Shown here: in pieces, positions 35,247 through 47,034 of the stretch
Position numbering within the stretch: position 1 is the stretch's first letter
Layout: each line of letters opens with the position of its first letter
Origin: Pycnopodia helianthoides
Taxonomy: Eukaryota; Echinodermata; Asteroidea; Forcipulatida; Asteriidae
Direction: 5' to 3'
Assembly (NCBI GenBank): GCA_032158295.1
Contig: CM063254.1
Location: 7,048,614-7,112,613, forward strand
DNA length: 64,000 bases
Position numbers and translations under genes: made by a program
Notes under the pieces: generated by a model
What the model was told of the DNA's origin: nothing
Seen by the model: only the letters and a program-made list of their open reading frames with translations
Databases searched by the model: none

Positions 35247-36610
35247 TTCAAGGGACACACCGGCTTCGTTGGGCTATTTGGGCTACAAAATAGACTGAAA
35301 CATGATTCCAAAGGTCTTCCTGGAATGGAGAAGAATGGTTCATAAAACAAACCATCAAATTTAGCCTTTTTTCGAGCATTTAAAAAAAACTAAGGTCACG
35401 TGACTTTCCCGAACCAAACTGTGGTTCGAAAAAGTCACCTGATCTTCAGAGTTAGCTTTACTTCCAGTAATACAAAATTAAATTCCTGAACCAAATTTAA
35501 GTCTTTTTTTTTACAATTAAAAATATTTATATGAAAAATCGAACGTAAGATTCGCTTTCAGAGAGTACGTGCAATGGAAGCATGTTTTACTGCGCAGCAG
35601 CATGGTAGCTAGCAGAACGTAAACCTCGGGGCCTATCCCGTACAGCCGGCCGTGCCGTGTCTCGTGGAGCCAGAGAGAAACCACGGGGCATGATCTCAAA
35701 GCTTGTGGGAGGAGTAGGGATCCAGACTATTAATTACGTTTTGTTTTACGAGGGTTTTAGTCTGTAGCCCTAGCTATTTTCCCTTAACTATTGTCCCTTA
35801 ACTATACGTGATGCCTACACTTTACGCGGCGGGACGACGACGAATAGCTGCACATTGTCCACAGAATACAAGTTGGTGTGGATCGGACTGTCCGTTTTTT
35901 AATTACCGGTTTTTTAATTACACGGGAATTTGTGCTTGGTGGATATGATGACTGGATCCTCATGCCTCGCCATTGTTATATAGTTATCATGGTTCATAAA
36001 CAGAGCAGCAGTCTTAAAGGAACATTACAGAATTGGTGTTTGCTAACAAAACAGTTGCTGGCAGTGTAAGCACTTTATGTAATCCACCATATACATAAAC
36101 TGACAAACCTGTTGAAGTTTGAGATCGATCGGCCATCTGGGTCACAAGAAAATAGTGAAGAACCGATTACACATTTGCATGAAATCATATAGATTCAACA
36201 AAATGAATAAAACGCTCACTGAGCGATAAACTCCAATCGGAGAATTAGTTTGTTCATTTCTCATCAACTATGACATTTCAGACAGTAATGTTTCAAGGGG
36301 TGTTTTCTACTAGTACTACTACTATCATCATCATTAGACCGTGTAAGTTTTATGTAAATCTGTGATCAAAAGTATATTTTACAATTACCAATTCTGTAAT
36401 GTTCCTTTAAGTCTACTTACAACAATGCCACGTAAACTTGACAGTTGCAAGTATACGCTGACGTTTGACTGTGTTCTGTATTTTTCACATTTTTTCGTTA
36501 ATTACGTGATATTTTGATGACTTTTATTTTTACAACATCCATCTAAAAATTATTTTCTGTGATTCCACATCACTAAATTAGATAAACAGTAAGTCGGTGT
36601 GTCCCTTTAA
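35247..36610. mobile_element. MITE-B, copy 2
   Basis: AAGGGACACACCGGCTTCG at the left, GTCGGTGTGTCCCTTTAA at the right. The interior matches copies 1 and 3. MITE-A copy 3 is inserted near its right end. Confidence 0.87.
36014..36410 (-). mobile_element. MITE-A, copy 3
   Basis: TTAA at 36014-36017 and 36407-36410. Inverted relative to copies 1 and 2, full length. The site it interrupts reads continuously in MITE-B copy 3. Confidence 0.9.
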
Positions 36611-36804
36611 TTATTTTCCGAACTAAATAACATCTGGGGGCGACTTTGCTAGGGGGCGACGGGGGTGACTTTGCTAGGGGGCGACATCGGCTGGGGGCGA
36701 CATTGTCAGGGGCGACTTTGCTAGATTGGCCCTATATTAATATTTAGAAGCTGTGGATTGGCCTATTTATAGGGCTAAACATGTAGAATCAGCTAGACTA
36801 TTGT

Positions 36805-37265
36805 TTTCTGCTGGACTTACCGTCAGGTAATATGTAGGGATGGCAACGTAGACGGCAGTGCGAAATTCAGACAGGTGCTAACAATCAATAATTATCATCC
36901 TCCCAACAACAAAAAGGGACAAACTATAAAAATTCACTCCACTTTCAGTCTGCCTCAAATCCTGCAGTTACGGCCTGCTCCAGTCATGCCAGTGATTATT
37001 AACAATACTACAAACTATCTAGGGAGTGGCGTGATCGGATAGTGACGTCGTCAAAGTGGTGCACAAGTTAGATTTTCCATGTTTCTATTTTTGGAAACCC
37101 CAGTTTTAAGTGCATTACAAAGGACACTCCGCCATTGTTGCGACACCGGGAATTTCCAGCCTTTTACGTGCAACGTAATCACGAGACAAGTTGGACCAAT
37201 CAGCGATTTGATTGCGTGCAAAGGGGAATCCCCGTGCACGCAAGTTGAAATCTGACGCATTATAC
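36805..37265 (+). promoter_or_regulatory. PARP14L-A upstream block with CCAAT box and kappaB-like palindrome
   Basis: About 270 bases before the PARP14L-A ATG. CCAAT lies at 37196-37200. The palindrome has TGCGTGCA (37213-37220), GGGGAATCCCC (37223-37233) and TGCACGCA (37235-37242). GGGGAATCCCC fits the Rel/NF-kappaB consensus GGGRNWYYCC. The same arrangement lies before PARP14L-B and at 7.5 kb. Function is inferred from motif and position only. Confidence 0.65.
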
Positions 37266-37503
37266 TAACTTACTAGATGGGATGCCTGGCGGGAGTGACA
37301 CAATAAACCAGCTAATCGGAAAGTATTTATTGTCAATTGTTGGTTGCAGTTGAAACAGTAAATCATGCCGTAAAAGAAGGAGTTACAGCACCAAATTTAC
37401 AATCGTCTCTATTCTTGAGTTCAAGACTTTGCTGAATTGAAGTGCATAGGCCTATGCCTAATAATATGGGATTGTTCGCCATGTTCGCGGAAGATGCTTG
37501 ATC

Positions 37504-37738
37504 ATGGACATGATTGACATGATGGAGGCTAGTCCAAATCAACGTGATGAACGAAATGCAGTTAGGGTGGGGCTTTCTCTAACTGTGCCCAAAGAACACA
37601 GACAAGAAATCAAGGATAAGTTGTGCATTCATTTTCAGTCCAAACAGGGAGGCAACTGCGACGTGGAGGACATTCGTTTTTTTGGGGAAGATGCCCGTGG
37701 CCTTTGTTGGTATAGAGTTGCTTTTGGTGAACAGTCTG
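37504..37738 (+). CDS. PARP14-like: PARP14L-A exon 1
   Basis: 78 codons plus one base from the ATG at 37504 (MDMIDMMEAS). RRM-like: VGLSLTVP strand, LCIHFQSKQGG helix, YRVAFGEQS strand. Donor GTAAGCT, phase 1, as in PARP14L-B exon 1. Confidence 0.85.
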
Positions 37739-40700
37739 GTAAGCTGAAATAGGCCTATAATTTTATTTAAAAGTAAACCTTCAAGCATGGAGGAATAAGA
37801 AGTGATCATAACATTTCAGCTTTTAAAACATGGTTTACAAAATTAGCTCAACAACTTTAGCTTCCTATCCTACAGAACAGACGAGGGTGGCTGGACAGCA
37901 GTTACTCCTGTAGAACACATGAGGTTCGTTCTGCCAATCGTCTCCATAAGTTGAACATTTGTGGAGATTATAGCTGAACCAAATGAATGACCATGGAATG
38001 ACTAATGAGTCATAGTGCTAGGACTAGTACTAGCAGTAGACAGTGTTCTGAGAATAATGGCATTTAATTTAATAAATGGGGCTATAGGCTAGTCCTAGAC
38101 CCATCGATAGTGACAATTATACGCTTAACTCCGGCCTACTAACATAATAGTAGTACATCTTTGTTGTATCAGGGACTGACATTGACCTCTAAATAAGAAC
38201 TCCTGTTTTTTCAAAGATTCCCTCCCCCCAATGTTCATTTGCTCAGTTTTGACAAATACATTAAAAAAGCACTTGAACCCTGCTGGTGGTAGGATCTGTG
38301 CCAATTGGGGTAATACTACAATGTACAATACTCAATGAAAACACGTTGAAATTATAGCAGTGCTTAATGTAATTATCATTAATGCCCATCTCTGCATTCC
38401 CTCCAAAAGTAAATGTATAAAAAAAAAAAACAGGCAAGCAAACCTCCCCTTTTACTCTGACCTAGATGCAAACAATTACCCTAACATTAAGATGTAATAA
38501 CAAAAACTTAAGAACAGTGCCTACACTGTACACTTTACTTTAGACTTATAGCATTAAAGTCAACTTTTAAAAGGAGTGTGTTGGTGAGGGCCAATAAAAA
38601 TACAACAAAACGTGACCTGTATGTATTTTATTATTCCAGTTAAAAATAACAAGAAAAAAGGTCTCAAAAAATATTGGCAACTTAAAAATATTAAGAACTG
38701 AAGAATTTACTTTTAAATTTTTTCTCAAGAGACATTGCCCAGGCTAGAAAACAATCGACGTTAATTTGTTCACCAAGCTAAGATGAACTTTATCAAAACC
38801 AGAAAAAAGATCAGACCCAATTCTCTCGGTGGCGGAAAATTTACCATACGGTTTGGTGCTCTGGGTTTGCTCAGCAAGGAGGCCCCGTAGGCCCTATCAC
38901 ACGTGAAAAATACAACGTGCACTAGTGTTGACATGCATGACATGTACATGATAGCATGTGTCCACAAACCGAACATTTGCTCGCGCTCATCCCCAACCCT
39001 GGCACCCTATCCGAATGTAGACCACATGGATGGGGATGAGCAAAGGGTAGGTCATGACCTGGCAGAAGGCTGTTCATCAAGAAGTCCAATACCAACAACC
39101 TCAATCGCCAGCGCGCAATGGGAAATGAACTTGTTGTTTAGTTTGAAGATTTTATTTTTTTCCCATTTTTTCTTCACTTGATTCAAATTTGATATCAGGC
39201 AAACAAATGCTACGGGGGAGGGGAGGGGGGGGGGACTCGTCAAATATCGGTATGGCCATGGCCGTACAGCTTCCTATGGCCATGTAATTGTAGCATACAA
39301 GCTGAACATGTGACCGATTTTGTACGTCAGGTTGTAATGTACGTACATGTACACGTAATGCGTTTTTGTTCGATGACACTACATTGTTTACTACATATTG
39401 ATACAGTTTGCATGAAAACAGCGTAGTGCAGTAACTCAAAACTCCTAGAAATCTGTGGTTGATGTTTCATAGGGATTGCTATCTGCCAGTGTAACTTCAA
39501 CCATGGAGGAGGGAAATATACTTGCTTAAAAATAGTTATCGGAGAAAAATTAGTCTAAAATCGTCTTATCTGAAATACTAGCTGCCTAACAATGACAGTA
39601 TGTTGTCGACTCAAGGGTTACGATTATCGATAATATAACATGTACTTTTTACTAAAAACTCATGGACTAAGGTTAGTTTCGCTATTGCAATGTTTAAATT
39701 GCAGTGTTTAATTTTGTTTTCAACAATTTGACCGGAGAGTCATTCTAGTCCCGCGTCACTCATTTATGAAATAGGATTGGTCCCCTCGGTTGGGCAAAGG
39801 GTATGATTATCACAACTAGAACACAACCAGCTGAAATTTGTAGGCCTATATGAGTATTTTCTTCTGTTGATGGACATTTTGTGTGTGGGTATGTGAAAAT
39901 AGGGGGACCGGTACATTCAGGGCCTGATCAGAGGGGGGGGGGGGGGCGGAGATGGCATATGCCACCAACGCACCATCAACATTGAAATTAATCTCATTTC
40001 AACTCTCTGACTCAGACAGTTCTGAGACCGGTACAAAACTAATACCAATTGCAAACATACTGTAATGTGTATAGAACATACTGCACACCCTGCAGTGTGT
40101 TTGTGTGACCCAGGAAATGTGATATGGTTGTTGTATCTTTAGACTGCCTGGAGGAGTCCATTTTTTCTGGGGGTGGTAATATCTTCAAATGTTGTAGGTA
40201 CACTAAATGTTTACACTAGAGAGCTATATCATGAAAGATTTTGTGTGTGTAACTAATTGTTTCAGTAATTTAACAGCATTTGCTTACACGTAGCTTAAAC
40301 AACATTTACTTACTATCTGTGTACGGTGTGTACCTTGCCTCATTAGCAAAAATATTACCTACGGCAAATGCTCTTGTCCGTCAACAGACGTGTTGTGATC
40401 ATGGCTGCAACCGAATATTGGCAGAAACCATTTTCTCAAAAACACCTTTTAAAAAAATGTCAACTATCTGGAGGATGTACCAGGCCTCAACCTTAAGCGG
40501 TCAGGGCCACATGACCTCAAAGGCTCCAAGGCCAACTGAAAGGGCATCAAGGCCATTTTCAAGCTTTTATTTGTCGATGACTTATGCACATGTATATCTT
40601 TCTTCGATTTCAAGATGGTGTTAAACTTTCCAACCCGTATTTATTTCCTTGTAGCACTCGCATTGCCAGTAACTTGCCCCATTTTCATCCCCCGCCCCCC

Positions 40701-41850
40701 CCCCCTTATTAGTTTACTTAAATACTTCCAGCCGCTCATCTGAAAAAAAATCATTGCCCCAGAACACAGAATTCTTGAAAAAAATCATACAGAAAAAAAA
40801 ATATGAAGTTTTCCCTGCCTAGTCATCTGATAATCAACACCCTCCATCCCTCCATGTCGGGAGGATGGAGGATTACAATTATCGCAACTAACCTTAAAAA
40901 AGGCACCTAAATGTTGGCACTTTCGCCTTCGTTGTTTTTTTCCGTCTGTTTTGGGATTGCATGATCAGGCTGTTGATACTTTCCAAGTATGTTTTCAAAC
41001 ATATTTTTAAAGAAATAAATACTTATAATTCAAAGTTGTAGAGTGAGCCTGCAGTAGCGTGACACAAGTGTCACGCTACTGGTACCATTCTGATGCAATG
41101 TGTGACACATCATTTGATAAAGTCTAGGTACACGCTGATGTAAACAATAGGACACATGGAGAGAATTGCCACACGATATGGCTGTCTCGCTGAACATTCG
41201 ATTGTCAGAGTAAATATTGTTTAGCAGCTACATTTTAGCATTACATATTCTTACCACTACGGGTATTGTGACTTATCTATAGAGACAGATTGTCATGATT
41301 ATTTACAATAAGTTTGTATAATGACCGGTGACTAACCTTGTCAGCTGAGTGAGATGACAACTGAAATAATTATATTGTTATAAGACATGCTATCACATTG
41401 AGACCTGCCGCTTATTATGAGCATAGAGTAAGGACAGAGACTCTATGTTATGAGGACTTAGAGAGGAGTTTTAGTAATTAAATTTCCATCACATGGATCA
41501 GAATACAATATTGTATCATTACTTGGGCATTGCAATTTGCATCCATGATGATAAAGTGCACCAGGCAGGTCAGATTCTTCTAAGTTTTTGTCTGATAAAC
41601 TGCACCTGGTTTTGTGTATATAATTTGGATTTTTCTAGTCTGAATCAAAGCAACGAATATGACCAGAAGAATGTCTTTTCAGATGGAAATATAACTATGA
41701 TTCAAGCAACTTGTCTGAAGCATGAGTGAGGACCCAAAAGAATATGCCCTACATACAATTATTTAGCTGCAGTAAAGAAAATGATGGTCACTTATACACA
41801 GTCAACTTCATGCAGCACAACACCTTATCGTTCACTGCCACAGAAACTGT
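37739..41850. other. PARP14L-A intron 1, left part
   Basis: No gene seen. It has G-runs and C-runs near 39225, 39940 and 40690, and a perfect 14-bp-stem palindrome at 41052-41081. Otherwise AT-rich. Confidence 0.45.
41052..41081. repeat. Perfect 14-bp stem palindrome
   Basis: CAGTAGCGTGACAC, AA, GTGTCACGCTACTG. No T-run follows and no gene end is nearby; role unknown. Confidence 0.85.
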
Positions 41851-41852
41851 AG

Positions 41853-42513
41853 CAAAAGTTAGCTTTCAGAAGTATGTACGCTTCCTCATCAGTTGCATGT
41901 AGGTCGATTCTTTTCGGGCAAATCTCTGTACATTTTTAAAAGATGTGGGGTTGCAACAAGTGTATGGGAATTAAAAGAATAATCGTGGGTGTGTGTGTAT
42001 GTTTAGGAGTCACAAGGCGTTGATCCATTGTTGTCATTAAAGCAATAAGGGGGATCCAAAAATATTTCTGAAAGTCTGTGGTCGCTCTGAAATAGAGGCA
42101 AGAATTTTTTAATTGCCTGTGATATAGTGCCAGGTTTTAGGTTGTCGAGAACATGAGAGGTGTTTTGGAGTTTTGTTTCGCTTCTGGTTTCATACGATGC
42201 CATACTGTTATGATCTGCATGTTCATTGCTTTCAAATGTCTCCCTCAAATAATTCATATGAATTACAAAAATTATTGAGGATTTGATTGCCTTACTTTGA
42301 ACAGTCCAGCAACGGATAAACGCCTGTTACTCTGATAAACACAAACATACCCATGGCTATGTCTTTATTTCCCATAGGGCTATACTTGTCGCAACCCCAC
42401 ATCTTTTTAAGATGTACAAAGAGATTTGCCTGATCCTTTCAATCGACCAACATCTGAACATGCAACTGATGAGGAAGCAATCATGACTTCCGAAAGCTCG
42501 CTATTGCTACCTA
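41853..42513. mobile_element. Element with about 130-bp inverted arms
   Basis: 41853-41985 and 42358-42513 are inverted copies. Shared phrases are GCTTCCTCATCAGTTGCATG, GGCAAATCTCT and AAAGATGTGGGGTTGC. The roughly 370-bp interior contains an 84-codon minus-strand frame without recognisable motifs. Confidence 0.8.
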
Positions 42514-43306
42514 ATGGATCTGGAAATTTATACTTTATCTCGACAATCCCCCCCCCCCCCAAGTTCACTACCGACCCACAAAATTTTGGTTGGACTATTT
42601 CCCCACCACTTCCCCTTGGAAATAGTCCAGTACCGGTATACGTAGTTCCATATTTTGATTTGGATTGTCACAAATACAATTTTCAAATTACAACAAGTCA
42701 ACAGATACAGTGTCACTGGATGGGATACTCTGATAGCACCAAAATTAAACTTTATAGGATTTGCCGAGTATGAAGTGGCTTTTCTTTTCTTGGGGCAGGA
42801 CCAACCCCCCCCCCCAACCCCTCTTTCTGGGTCTCCCAAAATGCAGCTCTATCTCCACAAAAATCATTTGTAGAAGAGGGTACATGTCCATATTTGTATT
42901 TCAGGGTTTCTTTAAAATTTGTAAGCTTACCTTAGTTTGTCAATGCACGTACACGTACGTTGGATTTGTACAATATACTATATTGGCCTCGCCCCTTGAT
43001 GGATCATACCCCACCCATTATCCATCATGAATCTCTTTTAAAGATTTATTACAAGAAACTCTTCATATTTAATGTACTTAGTTTTCTAATAGCATGTGTG
43101 TACGATTACCGCCTCCATCCCACTAGCCACGCCCCCTCAGCACCCTACACCCTCTTTCGTCCGTTTTTTCATATATTTTGTTTTATACATAATACTTATT
43201 GGCGAGCTAACTGTATGTTTTATTGCCATTTTGGGGGTTATTTGTATTGGTTGTGTTTAAACCTTAAGTATTGATAAATATCAATAAAAACATTAAATAA
43301 TCGATA

Positions 43307-43901
43307 TACAAATATTGACTGCTTCGAGTGGCATAGTAAAACTAGTCACTCGAGGTGATCCCCGGAGCAGCCTATCTTCCCGAGGCGAAGATAGGTGGTT
43401 AGGGGATCACCTAAGTGACTATATACTACGCCACAAGACAATTAAGCAGTCAATATTTGTTTTATAACACCTCTTCCTTTGATTCTATCTGTAATAAAAT
43501 TAATTCACACAAACTTTACGTACGTGGCAACCAATCGTCAAACAAGAACTGTAAAATCTTACGTTGAAATACCAGTTTCAACAAAATAAGAGGGTACCAG
43601 ACTACTGCTGTTACGTTTGTTCTCTAAACCGTATTTCAAATGCACACATTTTGTTCAATACACCAAGTTCAAGGTTGTCAAGCAGCTCGTTTAAATCAAT
43701 GTTTGAAGTCAATGTATTCAGGGTACAAGGGTATCCATTCACTAGTACATCGGTCGCTAGGTTATCGTTGAATAGTTCGGTGAATAGTTTGTTTGGTTGG
43801 TGAATATGTACGAGAGTAAAAATACACTCAACACCATATGACACGCTCTCGACCAATCAACAGATAGAATCAAAGGAAGAGGTGTTAGAATACAAATTGC
43901 C
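43307..43901. mobile_element. Composite inverted-repeat element
   Basis: A hairpin at 43307-43461 (CAAATATTGACTGCTT arms, inner GGTGATCCCC/GGGGATCACC and CCTATCTTC/GAAGATAGG stems) abuts a 41-bp inverted pair at 43451-43491 and 43860-43901 (ACACCTCTTCCTTTGATTCT). The enclosed minus-strand frame at 43611-43856 is unrecognised. Confidence 0.82.
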
Positions 43902-44235
43902 CAACCCTGAGGAGGGGTCGTCACCCAGATTCTTAAATCAGTGTGACCTTCTTGTGTGGAATCTGCAAAAAAACATTATAATTCCAACAAAACATGGTTC
44001 ACACCCGTGGCTGCTGGACTACTAGTCCGTTGTGTACACAAACGTGTGTTTTGGCAATGAAAAGAAAGTTGCAAGGCAGGCAGGTCACTGGGTCACAAAC
44101 ATTTATCCATAGAACAAGCCTTGGATACCAGCAAAAAGTGAGGCATGGACTGGATCCCGCTCCCAGCCCCTACAAATACAGATCTCAATAGACAGAACCA
44201 ACTGGTGCCAAAATGTGTAATTCCGTGGAGGGACC

Positions 44236-44267
44236 TATAAGCTAGTCTATGTATAGACTAGCTTATA
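44236..44267. repeat. Perfect 15-bp stem palindrome
   Basis: TATAAGCTAGTCTAT, GT, ATAGACTAGCTTATA. Isolated; function unknown. Confidence 0.85.
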
Positions 44268-44616
44268 TACATGAGAGTAGTCTGGTGCCGTGTTTTTAGT
44301 AGTAAACAATGTTCAACTACAGTTGATATGGTTGCCATGCCTTGTTCTCCAGGACAAGTACTTCAATACTTGCCTGATGCATGGCAAGCAGCATTATGAA
44401 AACAATTTGACCTTCATAATGGGTAACACAAGTTAAATTCATTCTGCCACCAGGGGGATGGTCATATAGATGTAGTAGTAACTACTAATGCTAGTGGTAT
44501 GCATGTAAGTGCAGGGAGTGTGGCAACTAGGTTTCAAGGCATAGGAGTTTTAACCATGACAGGCCAGCTCTCTTCACAGCAGCAGTATACACAGTGCTGT
44601 ACTGCATACAATTTCA

Positions 44617-45051
44617 GGGTTGTTCTAAAACCCCCTTGACCCCCATGACCCCCGACCTCATGCACCAACCATGTTTCAATGATGCTTATCTCATGGTCGG
44701 CCAGAGCCAGAATGAGATTGACTTTGATTACGGCTAGCTCATACACCCATTGCGTCATGAGGATAATGATGGAGAATGATGTCTCGAAATGAAAAATTGA
44801 TTTATGCTGCAACCCAAATTGTACAACTTCTGAGTAGGGAATTTCACTATCTGAAAACAGTGTCTGATTTATGCCATCTCCTTTAGGGGGCAATTTTTCC
44901 TTTACGGCTATTACTGTCACATGCTGCGTTCTAAATAGGGGCGGTACCCGGTATTCAAACTTGGGCTGTAAAACTAGGTCTGGATTTGGAACACAGTATG
45001 GGTGAGTAAGTTGAGGGGTCTTGGAGGTTGCGAGGGTTTTAGAACAACCCC
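44617..45051. mobile_element. MITE with GGGTTGTTCTAAAACCC ends
   Basis: The left GGGTTGTTCTAAAACCC is mirrored at the right by GGTTTTAGAACAACCC. About 435 bp, non-coding. Lies in PARP14L-A intron 1. Confidence 0.75.
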
Positions 45052-45509
45052 AATTTTTTTACACTGTAGGTTACAACGTAACTTACATAGGACAATTTTT
45101 AATTGTGTAAAACTAAAAGCCCATGTTGTCATTTTCATGTCAAAAAGGGGGTTTCAGGCTGAGTACCTTTCAGCTCATCTTTAAAATTTAATGTTTGTGC
45201 ATGGAGGTATACCGAAGGGCCCTTGTGGGGTATTTACACAATGGAACAATGGACCCCACAAATGTTTTTTTGGTTCACCCTGGACCCAACAGAGGAGCTC
45301 TTTACAATAGCAGGGCCCCACAAACCCGATCCGTAATGTTGTGATGTTGTGTGTGTATGTTGCGGGGGGGGGGGGGGGTCTTATGTGTGCGCAAGTTACT
45401 GGACCAATGACTAAATCTGTTTTCAGACTTTTACTGTTAGACGACATTGTTTAGCTTGTTAAAATAAATTTTGTTGATCAAATGCTGTATGATAAGGTAT
45501 TATAATTTT

Positions 45510-45904
45510 TTAAAGGAACATTACAGAATTGGTTTTTGCTAACAAAACAGTTGCTGGCAGTGTAAGCACTTAATGTAATCCACCATATACATAAACTGAC
45601 AAACCTAGTGTAAAAGTTTGAGATCGATCGGCCATCTGGGTCATGAGAAAATAGTGAAAAACCGATTACACATTTGCATGAAATCATAGACTCAACAAAT
45701 GAATAAAATGCTTATTGAGCGATAAACTCCAATCCGAAAATTAGTTTATTCATTTCTCATCAAATATGGCATTTCAGACAGTAATATTTCAAGGGATGTT
45801 TTCTACTATCATCATCATTAGACCGTGTAAGTTTTATGTAAATCTGTGATCAAAAAGTATATTTTACAAGTTTTTTTCTTAACAATTCTGTAATGTTCCT
45901 TTAA
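45510..45904 (-). mobile_element. MITE-A, copy 4
   Basis: TTAA at 45510-45513 and 45901-45904. Same orientation as copy 3, full length. The rest of intron 1 to 46713 shows nothing else I can name. Confidence 0.88.
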
Positions 45905-46713
45905 ACAGCTAATCTGTTTTAGGTTGTTATCACACACTTGTACATTGTACAGTGTACTGTGATGTACATGTAGCTGGGTGATGTTCATTAACTGTGTATA
46001 AATGCCCATTGTAAAGTTCGAGTAAAAAGCCAGGGCTTCAGGGTGAGTAGCTTTTAGTCAGCAGCGAAGCCAGGACCCTTTCGGTGGGGGGGGGGGGCTT
46101 TGCTTTAAAAGTGGGAGGGGGCCAGAGGGAATAGGTAAATCAATGGTGGGGGTCATGCTTTTATTTTGGAAGGGGATTGCACCAAGGCCATGCAAGACCA
46201 TGGGCAATTGATAGAGGCCTATTTGGTCTCCATATGGCCTCCGTATTATTCCAGGCCTGGTATAGCTAAGAAAGAAGAAAGTGGTATTTCGACGTTTGGT
46301 GCTTATAATAAAGTCGGAGTACATTTTCAGTGGAGTATTGAGTACAGACTTCGGCCTCTTGAGCTGTGATGTTCTGTTTTAATAAACCAATCTATTTAAA
46401 TTAATAAATGTTCTTAAATCTATTTTTAAACTTAAAGCAATTCAGTGAGTTTGAGTTCCTGTCTATATGGAGAGCAATTAAGGCTTTTGAAATAGTTTAT
46501 GTACATTCTGAGCAAACTTAATTTCAAATCGCAATATTAATGTGGTTATTTCCTTTGAGAAAATGTTCCTGGTGAAACAGGGTTGATTTTTTGGTTCTGC
46601 ATTTTTATTGATTATTTCTGTGATGATTTAAAGTTTACAGCGATTTAAAGATATTCAAATTTAATTGTTTGCAGGAAGTCCCCAATAACTTGTAAAATAT
46701 TTTTACTGCACAG

Positions 46714-46879
46714 GTGCTAGTAATGTGTTAGCAAGGCCTTGTCATGCGATGGTCATTGATGGAGTCAAGATTCCCCTTGAAGTTCAAGGCTGCAGAGCAC
46801 CCCTGGTACTTCAGTGTCTTCATCTTTAGAGGTACCTCCAGATTCTATTGATCTTCAATCCTTTGTCTGTGTTACTCAA
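46714..46879 (+). pseudogene. PARP14-like: PARP14L-A exon 2 (one-base deletion)
   Basis: Acceptor TGCACAG; consensus donor CAA|GTGAGT. Aligned with B it has a 3-base in-frame loss, a 1-base loss near 46800 and a 15-base gain (IDLQS). The sequence after the 1-base loss still resembles B in the shifted frame, so the deletion looks recent. Confidence 0.78.
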
Positions 46880-47034
46880 GTGAGTTTAAGATAAATTCTA
46901 ATGTAAACTTACATATGTTGTACATGTTAAAAGACCAAACTATAAACAAAGGTAATTAATTTAGACAATTTTTAATAAGAAAATGAAAAACATCAAGCTG
47001 CAGAATTGATGTGGTTTACTCATTTTCACAAACA

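Larger units (their letters stand above)
34492..36728. mobile_element. CGCCCC foldback, second copy, carrying nested insertions
   Basis: Left arm 34492-34665 (CTGGTCATCTCGCCCCC, then CAAAGTCGCCCC units, ending GATGTTATTTAGTTAG). The right arm 36630-36728 is its inverse (CTAAATAACATCTGGGG, then GGGGGCGACTTTG units). MITE-B copy 2 sits inside it. Confidence 0.85.

Noticed and set aside
42426..43274. Overlapping plus-strand frames of 70-115 codons
   Set aside because: No motifs, overlapping in several frames, and overlapping C-runs and an inverted-repeat arm.
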